NCBI GenBank assembly: GCA_016785225.1
Contig: JAFBJZ010000591.1
Coordinates: forward strand, 112,501 to 176,500
Origin: Psettodes erumei
Taxonomy: Eukaryota; Chordata; Actinopteri; Pleuronectiformes; Psettodidae
DNA: 64,000 nucleotides
Reading direction: 5' to 3'
Part shown: piece after piece, positions 46,572 through 56,819 of the stretch
How positions within the stretch are numbered: the stretch's first letter is position 1
Layout of the letters: each line of letters starts with the position of its first letter
The notes under the pieces: model-generated
Told to the model about the DNA's origin: nothing
The model's database searches: none
The model's input: the letters and a program-made list of their open reading frames with translations, nothing else
Position numbers and translations under genes: made by a program

Positions 46572-46605
<34 letters not shown>
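46572..46605. repeat. (AC)17-C6 microsatellite
   Basis: AC tract followed by a C-run, the opposite order to most junctions in this window. Confidence 0.96.
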
Positions 46606-46607
<2 letters not shown>

Positions 46608-46734
46608 CCCCACCCCCAAAGGCCAGATTCAGGCAACAGGCAACTCAACAGACGCACAAACTGGTGACAATAATCTTTGTGGCTGTGAAATGATGATGGG
46701 GCATCTGGGGGGGCACCGGTGCTGGGGTGCAGGA

Positions 46735-46736
<2 letters not shown>

Positions 46737-46786
<50 letters not shown>
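46737..46786. repeat. (GT)25-CT-G12 microsatellite
   Basis: GT tract nearly joined to a 12-G run. Confidence 0.97.
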
Positions 46787-46787
<1 letters not shown>

Positions 46788-47180
46788 TGGGGGGGGGGGG
46801 GGTGGTCAACTACCCGGTGATTACACACCTTCATTATAATATGGAGGTCGGGGCGGTATATGACTCCACTAGGATCCTGGTTAAAAGAACGGCAAGTTTG
46901 CGGGTCCTCACCCCAATCTGCACACAGGGGCCCACACCTGCCGGGCAAACAACCCACCCCCCGATCCCACGCTTTGATTTCCTCTCTCTCTCCGTGTGAG
47001 ACAGAAACCAAACGCACCCCTGACAGACAAGCCCCGTCCGACAGGGAGGGGTCAGCTGCTGACTCCGACGCTCTGCCAGCACTTAATTATGGAGCACTGG
47101 AGAGCGCGGCAGGGTATTAGCCTTTTGTACGGGACGGCGAGGGGTCGGGCGCAACATTACACCAATCAGCATTATCCAAA

Positions 47181-47182
<2 letters not shown>
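46787..47182. other. unique sequence
   Basis: No gene is recognised. Confidence 0.5.

Positions 47183-47217
<35 letters not shown>
47183..47217. repeat. (GT)17-G8 microsatellite
   Basis: GT tract running directly into a G-run. Confidence 0.97.
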
Positions 47218-47219
<2 letters not shown>

Positions 47220-47301
47220 GGGGGTCAATCATGTTATTATGCCACTTCTCTGCCAAGCTGAAGGTCTTTACGGACCCAGAAACTGTTGATTCTCAGCTTC
47301 T

Positions 47302-47322
47302 GTGTGTGTGTGTGTGTGTGTG
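47302..47322. repeat. (GT)10 microsatellite
   Basis: Short GT tract. Confidence 0.95.
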
Positions 47323-47513
47323 ACCGAGGTGATCCTTTAAATCGATCAATACTTCGTGAGACGGGAAACAAATAAAAATTTTAAAAAACAAACAAACACG
47401 TTAGACCCAGAAACAAGCGGCGGCAGTCGTCGTCGTGTCAAAGCGAAATCTGTGGCGTTAAAGATGGACGACAGGAAAACATATGCTGCCCCCCCCCACC
47501 CCACCCCCCGATG

Positions 47514-47577
47514 AACGAGTGAGAGAGTGAGAGAGTGAATGAATGAGTGAGTGAGAGAGAGAGAGTGAGAGAGCGAG
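47514..47577. repeat. degenerate (GAGT/GAGA)n tract
   Basis: Tetranucleotide GAGT, GAAT and GAGA units over about 60 bp. Confidence 0.85.
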
Positions 47578-47655
47578 GTCAGTTTCACTATGGGAACAAA
47601 CACCTGCAACGTCTTATCAGCGCGAGCGTGCGACAAACAGGAAATCACTTCAGAG

Positions 47656-47657
<2 letters not shown>

Positions 47658-47745
<88 letters not shown>
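47658..47745. repeat. palindromic (GT)24-GCA-(AC)18
   Basis: A GT tract (47658-47706) is separated by only 2-4 bases from an AC tract (47709-47745). The halves are complementary, so the strand can snap back into an approximately 37-bp hairpin with almost no loop. Confidence 0.96.
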
Positions 47746-47749
<4 letters not shown>

Positions 47750-48258
47750 CCATTCTTGTCAAACCGCAAACCACTAAATAAGAAAAGAAAAACAACCCGC
47801 TCCGTTGTAAACATTCTGCTCTCTGGAAAGGAGAAGTTAAAAAAAAAAATCGGACTCTGAAGCAGAACCTCGACAGAACGGAACCAGAGAGGTGGAGGCC
47901 CGTCAAGCCGTTTCCATGGACGCACGCCCGCCCTCGCTCACGGGGCGCGGTGCGATGGCGGCGCGATGGCGGCACGACGGCGAGGAGCGCGTGAACCGGC
48001 GGGGGGGAAGCCACTGTTCGGAAACTTCCCGCATCAGACTAAAACGTCTAATTACAGAGTTCTGCCGGGCCGCACCGAACCGACCCGATTACACCGTCTC
48101 ACCAGGGGTCAAAAGGTCAGAGTCTCTCTATCTGCACCCCCCCCCGGGGAATAACAGCAGAAAGAAATAGAGACGGCGGGGTGAGGTCAGCGGTGGTTGA
48201 TTACAGCCGCTCATTAGCAAGTCCGCCCGCGTCACAACAACCTGCGCACTGCAGATAA

Positions 48259-48261
<3 letters not shown>
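47746..48261. other. unique sequence
   Basis: No gene is recognised; C-run at 48138-48146 and G-run at 48001-48007. Confidence 0.5.

Positions 48262-48292
<31 letters not shown>
48262..48292. repeat. (CA)15 microsatellite
   Basis: Perfect CA tract. Confidence 0.97.
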
Positions 48293-48293
<1 letters not shown>

Positions 48294-48560
48294 CTGATGG
48301 GTAGAATTTAAAGTGGACGTCGGGCCGGACGTCTGGCGTTAAACGCCTCGTTGCGGGAAAGCCAAATAGCGGGAACGTGGGGAGCTGAGGCTCGTCTGAT
48401 TGGCTGGTCAGATCTCAACCGGGGGGGGGGGGCTTATTATTATCTGTTTGTCCGTGAGAAAAACTTTCTAACCTGCCCGGCAACCGCCGCCCGAACTTGA
48501 GCACCGCTCGCTAATTAGCAGCCGGTTGCTAATTGTGTGTTTTCTCCTGTAAACGAGGGT
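48293..48560. other. unique sequence
   Basis: G-run at 48421-48432. No gene is recognised. Confidence 0.5.
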
Positions 48561-48935
48561 ATAAATATGCAAATACATAAATAAATCATTAGAAGGCGTT
48601 AAGTCGAGTCATTAGAAACTTCCCCCTCTCTCCTTTTCACAATCCGGCCCGACGGTGCAAAGCAAACCTCCAGTAAAACGGATTTCAAGTGTTTCGGAGT
48701 AATGAAGCCGACGCACAACTTTTAATTGCGCCCCAGCCTTATCTGGCGCCGATAGACTCGGGCCTTTCGGGCCGGGCCGATCTCCGTCTAATTCATTATT
48801 CTAAGCCTCTTTAAGGTCGGGCGCTCCACGACGGCGAGCGATCACCGAGAGCAGATACGCAAACTTTATTACTCTTAGTCCAATTTAACCGCCGGCCGAG
48901 CTCTTTCATATGCAAAGAGAAAAATACGTGTTAAA
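48561..48935. promoter_or_regulatory. CNE-like block
   Basis: ATGCAAATACATAAATAAAT, AGGCGTTAAGTCGAGTCATT, GGAGTAATGAAGCCGACGC, AACTTTTAATTGCGCCCCAG and TTTCATATGCAAAGAG occur over about 370 bp without repeats. ATGCAAA(T/G) is octamer-like. Enhancer-like only by texture. Confidence 0.33.
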
Positions 48936-48955
48936 CGGACCGAACCTTTACCCCC

Positions 48956-48957
<2 letters not shown>

Positions 48958-48994
<37 letters not shown>
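48958..48994. repeat. C9-(CA)18 microsatellite
   Basis: CA tract entered directly from a C-run. Confidence 0.97.
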
Positions 48995-48996
<2 letters not shown>

Positions 48997-49139
48997 GACT
49001 GGAAACAGTTATTTTTTTCTTATTAAGTACGAATCAAACAGTCGTCCTGCTCGAAGAGGAAACGACCGCTCAATGATTACGTCGCTCGCTCCCGTCTGTT
49101 TTGGGACAAAAACTACATTTACTTATTATTTTTGATTAT

Positions 49140-49170
<31 letters not shown>

Positions 49171-49765
49171 AAAGACATTTCCACCTCCAAAGTGGTGAAA
49201 TGTCATGTCCAAATTTAAAAATAAAAATAAAAAAAATTTTATTAAAAAAAACACCCATGATGCATTTCATCTCTTCAAACTGCAGAACATAAACGACACC
49301 AAATAAATTAATCACGATGAAAACTGCTCGTACAGTATAGAATATAACGTATATATGTGTATACGCTCCAATTGGCGTCTTTTCAAGTGAATTAAATAAC
49401 AACCAAATTAAATCAAGTTCTCCGCGGGTCTGACGCGTCGCTGTGAGAACCGGCTGATTAAACAGGCGTTAATTGAACAGGTTGATCAGCGTTTCGCACT
49501 CGGGCCGTGTCTAAACGTCCGTACGTCTCGTCTCGCCTCGCCTCGTCTCGTCGGAGGGGGGGGATTCCTCCTCAGCTCGCCGCCCAACCCCAGGAAGAGA
49601 AAAATCGATCACGCCGGGCATCGATCGCACGCCTCGATCCGAGCGCTGCGGGGCAGGAAACGCCGTGTTTTCACGGACCAAAGTGCACGCTGTAAAAAAA
49701 CAAATTGTCAACTTGAATTTTTTTTTAATTCGATTCAATAATGTTCTGCTGAGTTTGGGGGGTGG
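48995..49765. other. AT-rich unique sequence
   Basis: Contains the AT tract at 49138 and AAAATAAAAATAAAA-type DNA at 49215-49250, then GC-richer DNA with TCGTCTCGCCTCG units (49523-49551). No gene is recognised. Confidence 0.5.
49138..49164. repeat. (TA)13 microsatellite
   Basis: Perfect TA tract. Confidence 0.96.
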
Positions 49766-49960
49766 GATTAGAGGATCCAGCTGAACGGGATTTCATGTGC
49801 TTCATCTTAATTATTGATGATCACGATGGAGGACAAAGAGAAAGTTCCATTTGGCACATTCTGGATTAGCTCCTAAAAATCAAGCGCTTCCCTCTCAACC
49901 AGCAATAAAGCGCGTTTGAATTCTACAGCAGGAGCCGGTTTGCTGCCCGGAGTCGGGCGG
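49766..49960. promoter_or_regulatory. CNE-like block (strong texture)
   Basis: CTTAATTATTGATGATCACG, GGAGGACAAAGAGAAAG (SOX-type ACAAAG), CATTTGGCACATTCTGGATT and AATCAAGCGCTTCCC lie in one CpG-poor block. No ORF, no repeats. Of all blocks this most resembles a deeply conserved enhancer, but that is a judgement by eye. Confidence 0.38.
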
Positions 49961-50007
49961 ATCCGGCGCACTCGGTTTTCACAACGACCTCATTTGTAAA
50001 GCGCCCC

Positions 50008-50010
<3 letters not shown>

Positions 50011-50038
<28 letters not shown>
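50011..50038. repeat. (AC)14 microsatellite
   Basis: Perfect AC tract. Confidence 0.97.
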
Positions 50039-51714
50039 GATAAAATCAATACGAGCGAGATGTGTGTTCAGCAGATTCGACCAGCACCAGACATGATTAT
50101 TGACAGATTTATTTGGAGCGCGATAACAAACCGAGGCCGCGTTGATTTTTTTTCGAAGCTTTTTCGTCTCGGCTCTAACTTTCCCGACTCCGAGCTGCAG
50201 CGGGGGCCGAGCCGCACAAGGACGACCGTCGTGTTTCGTTTTCAATCGCGATTTTTTTTCCCGTCGCCGTTTCCATTTGTCTCGTTCGCAGCCTCAGATA
50301 CGGGCTGGGAGCGGAGAAAGAAAAATAAAAACTCAATACTACAGTGTAAAAATTAATTAAAATTTCAATCAGATAAGAATCGGGAACCCGCCCGACGCCG
50401 ACGAGCGCCTTTGTGTTTGGTAAATACAACACTTCTGTGAACTTGTATGCGGAGCAGATTGTGTACCCCGAGGCGAAACACGCTGAAGCTCCCAGAAATG
50501 GCAGCGCTCCAGCAAAAAAAAAAAAAAAACCCACAATCACGGCCAGACCGCAGACCGAGCTGTGACGCTTAATTACATCAGCTTCAGACTGCGGCGTGCA
50601 GAGCTGTCACTCAGAAGAAAACACGACAGCCGCGCAGGTACAGTCGGGTTTGATTTACCGTCGCTAACGCAACCCCCGATTTATTTTTTTTTCTCCCATC
50701 ACGCGAGGACCCGGCGCGGGAAAACTCGTTAATGCCGACGTTCAAACTTATTTTTAAACCTGAAAACACAATCCCAGCGCGTGTTTGCTCACGGTGGAGT
50801 GTTTGCAGACTGTGTTGACACGTCCCGCTTGTGGCCGACTCGCCGGCTCATGTTTACCGCTCGCCGTTCCCCCCCGCCGGGGCTGAGAAGCGGCGGTGAA
50901 CTTTGAGGCCCAGACTTTTTGTGGGACAAAAAAAATAAATTAAAAAAAAAAAAATCCCGAGCGTGCTGAGGGAAAAATGAGGCGCCGGCCGGTTTTGCGG
51001 AGGAGGAAGCGGAGGTCGGCTGCCAGACGGGAGCGAGCGCGGCTTTGAGTCCTTTAGCAGATTTGCAGCGCTGGGAAATCAACACAGAGACAAAGCTATA
51101 AAAAAATTAAAAAAAAAAACAAACAAAAAAAAACAAACGGCTCTCTTCCAGTGCTCAACACAAATCCCTCATACGGAGGATCCGCTGGGAAATCCTGCAG
51201 ATATGTAAAAGCTGCAGAGCTAACACCTCTGCTACCAGATGGTTTATCTGTCAGGACAAACGTCTTTAAAGAGAAGAACACCCGCAGATTATCATCTCTC
51301 ACGTCCGACGCTCTTACATTAAAATTAATCGTCATATCTGGTGGTCCGCGCAGCGAAACCTCGGAGACGCGATGCTATCCGCGCTGTAATAAAAATGAGT
51401 AGAAGAAGAATTTATTACAACTTATTTTTCCATTTTGTTATGATCCGATCAAACCGCGGAGATCCGGGAGGAGCGCTACAGCAGGAGTCCGATGGGGTGG
51501 GGTGGGGGGGTCAGAGCCAGACCCGTCTGTAAACTGTGAAGGACGGAAAACGCTGGGCGGGCGGAGTCACTCCAGAACCCGTCCGACCCAGAACTCTGCG
51601 AGAACGACGCCGCCGGAACCGAGGGAAACGCTTCAAAATCCAAAACTTCAAGCGGAGTCGTCATCTAAACGACCAGCAGCAGGTTCATGTCTGTCTATAG
51701 GCTGCAGCAAGCAG
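50039..51714. other. unique sequence
   Basis: A- and T-runs at 50241-50251, 50514-50529, 50680-50692 and 50943-50954; G-run at 51504-51510. No exon, RNA gene or transposon is recognised. Confidence 0.5.
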
Positions 51715-51798
51715 CCTTAGCTTAGCTTAGCTTAGCCTATCTTAGCTTATCTTGTCTTAGCCTAGCTTAGCTTAGCTTGGTTTAGCTTAGCTTAGCCA
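51715..51798. repeat. (CTTAG)n pentanucleotide array
   Basis: About 16 units of CTTAG with CTTAT, CTTGT and TTTAG variants. It abuts dispersed-repeat copy 2. Confidence 0.93.
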
Positions 51799-51800
51799 AG

Positions 51801-52078
51801 CAGGAAGAAGTGGGACAACTCTGCTGAGCTCAAGTGGCGACCCACCGTGATGTCACCACCTGGTTTTGTCAATTCGATTCGACGTGACCATATTTGGACA
51901 ACGGGGACGGGATAGTGCTACCTGTCAATCACAAGCCACGCCCCCCCCCCAAAAAAAAAAAAAACCTCCCCTACTCTAAATGGATCATAAGGTGAACACA
52001 GTGTTGTGTTTACTGATGCCAAAACTCCATTACAGACTGTTGGAGTCGCCCCCTGGTGGTCGCTCAGGAGAAGACGGG
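51801..52078 (-). mobile_element. dispersed repeat, copy 2 (unclassified)
   Basis: The reverse complement shares six ordered blocks with 3638-3916 (see copy 1), including the CTCF-like core, AGTAGGGGAGGTTT and GTGATTGACAGGTAGC. Here the central run is expanded to about 14 T and 10 G. Just beyond its 5-prime end a 23-T run (52111-52133) is flanked by direct repeats ATACGTCC (52100-52107 and 52134-52141), which may mark a retroposon-type insertion. Confidence 0.7.
52045..52059 (-). promoter_or_regulatory. CTCF-like motif, reverse
   Basis: On the minus strand CCACCAGGGGGCGAC is identical over 15 bases to the motif at 3656-3670 and convergent with it. Confidence 0.55.
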
Positions 52079-52141
52079 TTTAACACACACACACAGAAGA
52101 TACGTCCATGTTTTTTTTTTTTTTTTTTTTTTTATACGTCC

Positions 52142-53392
52142 CTGTCTGAGATGAAAGGTTTGAAGGTGACATACTTTTATAAAAGCAGCAGACCCGCTGT
52201 GAGGTTACACAATCCTGGCTCCAAGGCAACAAGGAAGGACCCGCGACCCGCTCTCATCCTCCCCCACATGCAGCGCTGTGGACATAATGTCACATACCAT
52301 TTTCTCTCTTCAAATTTGTACAGCACGCAGCCCTCTTACACGAATTAAAGGTGGTGGGTGGGTGGTGGTGGGGGGGGCACCACCCCCCGGCGACCTTTTC
52401 TTCTTTGAGAGAGCTCGTTTTCTTTCATCGCGTCGCGAGGGAGAGATGTATGACACGCCAGATATAAGACGCGCCCCGGCAGGCGCCGTCACAGAAAAAA
52501 AAAAAAAAACCCGCCCGGCCGACGACAGGTGTCCGAGAGAGGCGGCCGCGACACCTCCATCCTCTCTCGAATGCAAATGTGCAATCTTGGGTGGTAAAAA
52601 AATAAATAAATAAATAAATTTTTAAAAAAAAATTCTGTCTGAGTCACAACACCGGAGGCGGCGGAGGAGAAAAAAAAAAATCAAAGGCAATCATGAGAGC
52701 AGGATGCGGCGTGTAAGAGGTGATTTCACACTGAACTCCTGCGATCGCCTGATGCGGAGGACGGTTCGCCGCCCGCCGCCCGCCCCCACGCCGAGCGCGG
52801 GACACAGCTGGAAACGGTCCGAGCCCGTCCATCAGTCCGTCCGCCCGCCCGCCCGTCCCCGTCCTCCAGCAAACTGGAGAGTGAAAGTCATCGCGGCTGC
52901 GTTTGTCTGAAATTAACTTTATTCAAAACGCACCAGCTGTGCGCGGCGCAGCCTGGAGGAGGACGAGCCTCCCCAAGGACGCTCCGCGGTCCCTTAACTG
53001 CCCCCACCCATCCACCCATCCATAAAGGGAAAAGGAAGAAAGGCCGACCGTGAAAACACCTGGCGCCGAGACGCGGCTGCAGATGCGGCGAGGATGGGCC
53101 ACACCTGGCGACAGCTGGAGAGGTTGGCTCGGGACCAGGATGCTTCCAGAAGCCGTGTTGAAGAGCCCCCCCCCCCCCGCCTTCATAAATACCATATGAC
53201 GACCTGCCGCTTCATATTAACGGTTAGCATCCGCTCGCCCTGCAGGTACGGACTGAGGAAGCTGCGGCGGCATTACCCACGATGCACTGCTCCGCTGTTC
53301 CGGACGCTCGGGAGACCTGAACGGGTCAAAGACCAAGATCCTGAGAAGCTTTAATGCAGGTTGTGTTTACTGGACTTTAAAGAAAGAGATGT

Positions 53393-53395
<3 letters not shown>
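52142..53395. other. unique sequence
   Basis: Contains GGTGGTG/CACCACC foldback with a G-run (52361-52387), A-runs (52494-52509 and 52669-52680), a (TAAA)n tract, CCGCCCG-rich DNA (52830-52865) and a C-run (53168-53178). No gene is recognised. Confidence 0.5.
52598..52620. repeat. (AAAT)5 microsatellite
   Basis: Short tetranucleotide tract. Confidence 0.93.

Positions 53396-53434
<39 letters not shown>
53396..53434. repeat. (CA)19 microsatellite
   Basis: Perfect CA tract. Confidence 0.97.
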
Positions 53435-53436
<2 letters not shown>

Positions 53437-54262
53437 AAACTGACTGCAGAGCACGCAGGCTCTCAGGGATCCAGAGTGCCGACGCTCTGCAGAGAAAAGG
53501 GCTAATGCGCCGTAAACGTCGCAGTGTGCTCCTCTTCCACGAGCGCTTCACAAAAGCTTCCTTTCACCGCCGCCGCCGCCGAGCCAGGACGGCTCACGAG
53601 CGAGAGCCCGGGGCGAGAACACGGCTCCGAGCTTCGCAGGGATTCGAGCTCGGCTTTTTTTTTTTTTTTTTTTTTTAAAATCGCTGTTTTACAATCAAAC
53701 GCAGAAAATCGACTCCGAACAGGCCGGCGCCGGGAGAAGCTGCGGGCGCGACTGCTCAGCTCCAAGTGCACAGATTGGTTGTAGCCCTGAGCCCATCTGT
53801 CACTGAACATTAAAAAAAAGAAACCAAAAATCAACCTGCGAAAAGGTGCCGCGCTCCGCCCGGGTTTACCGTTATCCAGCCGCCGCCGCCGCAAACGCCA
53901 TAAAAAGCCTCTCCCCTCCAGGCCTGATGACTGAACCCATATGCTGCAGAGACGCAAACACAAATAAAAGCAAAACGACGCAACGAGCAACAAAAAAAAA
54001 AAAAAAAAAAGAAGACGAACTGACTCATTTGCAATCCGGAGGCGTCGTGAGGTTCTGCTGCACGCGGGTCTTCTCCCGTTTCGCACACACGTAAATCAAT
54101 TAGACCCGAACACGAGCGTCACGCCGCCACTTTGTCCGGGTCCGGTGTCGGCGCTCGGAGAGAGAGAGAGACAGACGGGCCCCGGCTCTGGGAAACCTGC
54201 CAGCGACACACAAACCGTGACTGGGCAAACGTCGCTACACCCCCACCCACCCACCCCCACCC
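53435..54262. other. unique CpG-rich sequence
   Basis: Contains a T-run (53656-53676), an A-run (53992-54010) and a GA patch (54156-54171). No gene is recognised, although a candidate first exon follows. Confidence 0.45.
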
Positions 54263-54358
54263 ATGGTTCTGCAGCCGCAGCGGGGCGCACGCCACGCCTA
54301 CGTCGCTTCGCTCTCGGCGGTGCTGGAACGGGATCCGCTCGACCCGTCCAGCGCCGCG
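54263..54358 (+). other. candidate first coding exon
   Basis: An ATG with G at +4 opens a 32-codon frame starting MVLQPQRGAR and including YVASLSAVLERDPLDP, then a donor GCG|GTAAGT (GT at 54359) exactly on a codon boundary. The peptide is charged and not low complexity. Codon use looks GC-rich, as do the surroundings. The next candidate exon downstream (59615-59679) has a single open frame that is phase-compatible. I do not recognise the protein. The frame is short, the -3 base is C (weak context) and the upstream DNA has no obvious promoter, so chance remains likely. Confidence 0.2.
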
Positions 54359-55216
54359 GTAAGTTCTTTAGACGGGTTCCAGCCGGGCCTCGTTTGTGCA
54401 GCAGATAAATAATTTAAAAAATGTGAAAATCAAACGTACAGTATATACAGTAAACCAAACGTTTGATCAGATTACTTCCTCACATCCTGTAATTTGTGCA
54501 GCAAAAAAAAAAAAAGGGGATTTCGCACACAGACGTATTAGAAAACAAAACCGTCGGCGCTTCCATCGACCCGGATCTGAGCCGCCGCTCCGTTATCTCG
54601 GTGACTTGAACTTATCGCAGCACAATGAGCGTTCACGGCTCTTATCGCCGAACACGCCCCGTCTGAAGTTTAAAAAAAAAAAAAAAAACCTAATCCCTGT
54701 CAGCTCAGGGAATTGTTTCTCTGCGCACCTGACCTCTGACCTCCGGGTAAAAGAGCAGGAGAAACGTAAAAGAGAGAAAACAGCAACGGCCGATATTTCA
54801 TCGCCTCCGCGGAAAAATGAATCTTTTAGCTTGTTCTGGCGACGCCGAGAGTCGACCAATATGTATGAAAATATACATTGGAGGTGAGAGGAACGAGGAA
54901 TAATGGATTCATTACGGCGCGCTGTGTTTTCCCCGGCGCCGCGGTCGCGGTCCATGATATTGCTTTTTCACACCTGGGGATTTGTCTGCTTAGCAGTTCA
55001 TCGAGCAGGTCCCGGGCATCCCTCTCCCGCTAGTCCTACAAATTGTTTACTTAGCATACGAGTGTGACGCCGGGAGAGTGGTTTAAAGAGGGGGGGGCGC
55101 AGGGTGCGGGGCGGCCAAGGTCTCGAGGCCGACCCCCCCGGAGGAGGAAGAGGTCGGCCGTGCGCCAAAACCTGTTAGCGCGATTCCTTCTGACAGCGGT
55201 GCTGTTCGGGAAGATG
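54359..55216. other. unique sequence with a CNE-like part
   Basis: The block 54895-55065 contains GGAATAATGGATTCATTACG, CACACCTGGGGATTTGTCTG and AAATTGTTTACTTAGCATAC in CpG-poor DNA. No gene is recognised; A-runs at 54503-54515 and 54672-54687. Confidence 0.4.
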
Positions 55217-55295
55217 GTGGGTGGGGGGGGTGGGGGGGGAGCGACCCCGCCCCCTATGCTGACCGCGGGGTGGGGGGTGGGGGGGTGGGGGGGGA
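55217..55295 (+). other. double G-quadruplex cluster
   Basis: Two dense G-run blocks (55217-55240 and 55266-55295), each with more than four runs of three to eight G, are split by CCCCGCCCCC. The plus strand can form one or two quadruplexes, or the C-run can pair with either block. This is the densest G4-type site in the window. Confidence 0.75.
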
Positions 55296-55420
55296 TCTTA
55301 ACACACGTGTGTGTGTAGGAAGCGGCGCTCGAGGAGAGCGCATCCTTCGGCGGCCACGTAGGCGTTTTCTTTTGTGGCGTAATGAAAGTGAGGCCAGACT
55401 TTGTGGAGGGGGAACTAAAC

Positions 55421-55442
55421 CTATAGATCTATATATATATAG

Positions 55443-55476
<34 letters not shown>
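55421..55476. repeat. (AT)n/(GT)14 compound tract
   Basis: A palindromic TATAGATCTATA merges into an AT tract and then a GT tract. Confidence 0.94.
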
Positions 55477-55882
55477 CTGCACGCGGCTCAGCCCGCTGAG
55501 GTGCCTCCACGCTGCTAATCCACGCGATGCAGCGTCATGCTGCTGCATCAACATAAAGGAGCTGGATATTAAAAAGGAGGATTAGTGTTTTGGACTCCGA
55601 ACTACATGTTCCACTCGGGACTTTTTGGACGCACTTCGGACGTCAGCCCGCGTGGGACGGGCCGTAGGTCCCCCCCAACTGTTGTGTAAGAGCCCTCCCA
55701 CCGTGACACAAGACCACTTGGCGCGCGCACAACGGCAGCCGCGGAGGAGACGTGAGGCTGTTGTGTAACGAGTCTGTAACCTGATGTACGCCGAGCAACG
55801 TCCCCGCGGCCTCGCCGAGACGTTCCTATCTGTAAACATCCATATCATTAAAATAAAGATGGTCGCCCACCCCCCCAACACA

Positions 55883-55883
<1 letters not shown>
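55477..55883. other. unique sequence
   Basis: No gene is recognised. Confidence 0.5.

Positions 55884-55917
<34 letters not shown>
55884..55917. repeat. (CA)17 microsatellite
   Basis: CA tract shortly after a C7 run. Confidence 0.97.
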
Positions 55918-55918
<1 letters not shown>

Positions 55919-56032
55919 CGTTATTCACGTAGCAAATCACCTGTAAACCTCAGTGCTGACCGCCAGAGGAAAAACACACACAAAAGTAACACAACACTCT
56001 TACAGGAGCACACAGGAGACATATGTGTAAGT

Positions 56033-56036
<4 letters not shown>

Positions 56037-56064
<28 letters not shown>
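56037..56064. repeat. (GT)14 microsatellite
   Basis: Perfect GT tract, oppositely oriented to the CA tract 120 bp upstream. Confidence 0.97.
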
Positions 56065-56067
<3 letters not shown>

Positions 56068-56203
56068 CCATCTTCTAAAAAAAAAGACCAATCAGAACAG
56101 CAGCCCACCTCTGCAGTAACATGTTGGCACCATTTACTTTTCCTATGCAACACAATTATGATGCTGAGAGCTGGAGGAGGAGGAGGAGGGGGGTGGAGGG
56201 GTG

Positions 56204-56205
<2 letters not shown>

Positions 56206-56248
<43 letters not shown>
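56206..56248. repeat. (GT)21 microsatellite
   Basis: GT tract preceded by GGA/GGGTGG purine-rich DNA. Confidence 0.97.
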
Positions 56249-56251
<3 letters not shown>

Positions 56252-56819
56252 CACTCACCATATGAAAGCGCCGCCACGCAGCAGAGCAGAGTCCATCTGA
56301 AATCCCGTACACCTGACATGGTAGAAATCCCAGCGGGCAGACGCTTAAATCCCAGTTGCTCCAGCAGCCGCCGGTGGATAAATCAAGCTGCTCCGCGGGT
56401 GTGTGAGCCTCCACACGTTGCTGTTGCACTTCTTTCCCGGGAAGGAAGGGGGTGGGGGGGGTAGGGGGGGTTCGGTTCTTGTGGTGGGTGACACCTCAGA
56501 AAGGTTCCGGTCCAGTCTCTACACAGTCTCCGCGAGCAGAAGCGCTAAGGCCAAACCGCGGCTCGGGGGTGGAGGTGGTGGAGGAGGTGGAGGTGGTGGG
56601 GAGAAAAACCGAGGGTTGTGTGGTTTTTTTTTTTCCACATGGGAGAAGAAAGTTATCCTGCTCCGAAATTGGGCCAACTGGGGAGGGGGGGGTTCCGATG
56701 GATCCAAAACCGATAAATGACCCCCCACCCACCCAAAAATAATCTTCAGTCAGCGGACACCTGGTTGAATCCTGCGCGTTCACTCTCTGCTAAAAAAAAA
56801 TATAAAACACTAATTTAAA
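56249..56819. other. unique sequence with a GGT/GGA tract
   Basis: G4-capable G-runs at 56447-56470 and a GGA/GGT tract at 56566-56602. No gene is recognised. Confidence 0.45.

Noticed and set aside
51715..51798. CTTAG array as part of a known fish TTAGCTTAGC interspersed repeat
   Set aside because: Only the simple pentamer is present; the expected flanking body of such an element is missing, so it is listed as a simple tandem repeat.
54396..54887. 163-codon plus-strand frame
   Set aside because: Begins with a non-standard start, runs through poly-A (Lys) tracts and has no recognisable domain.
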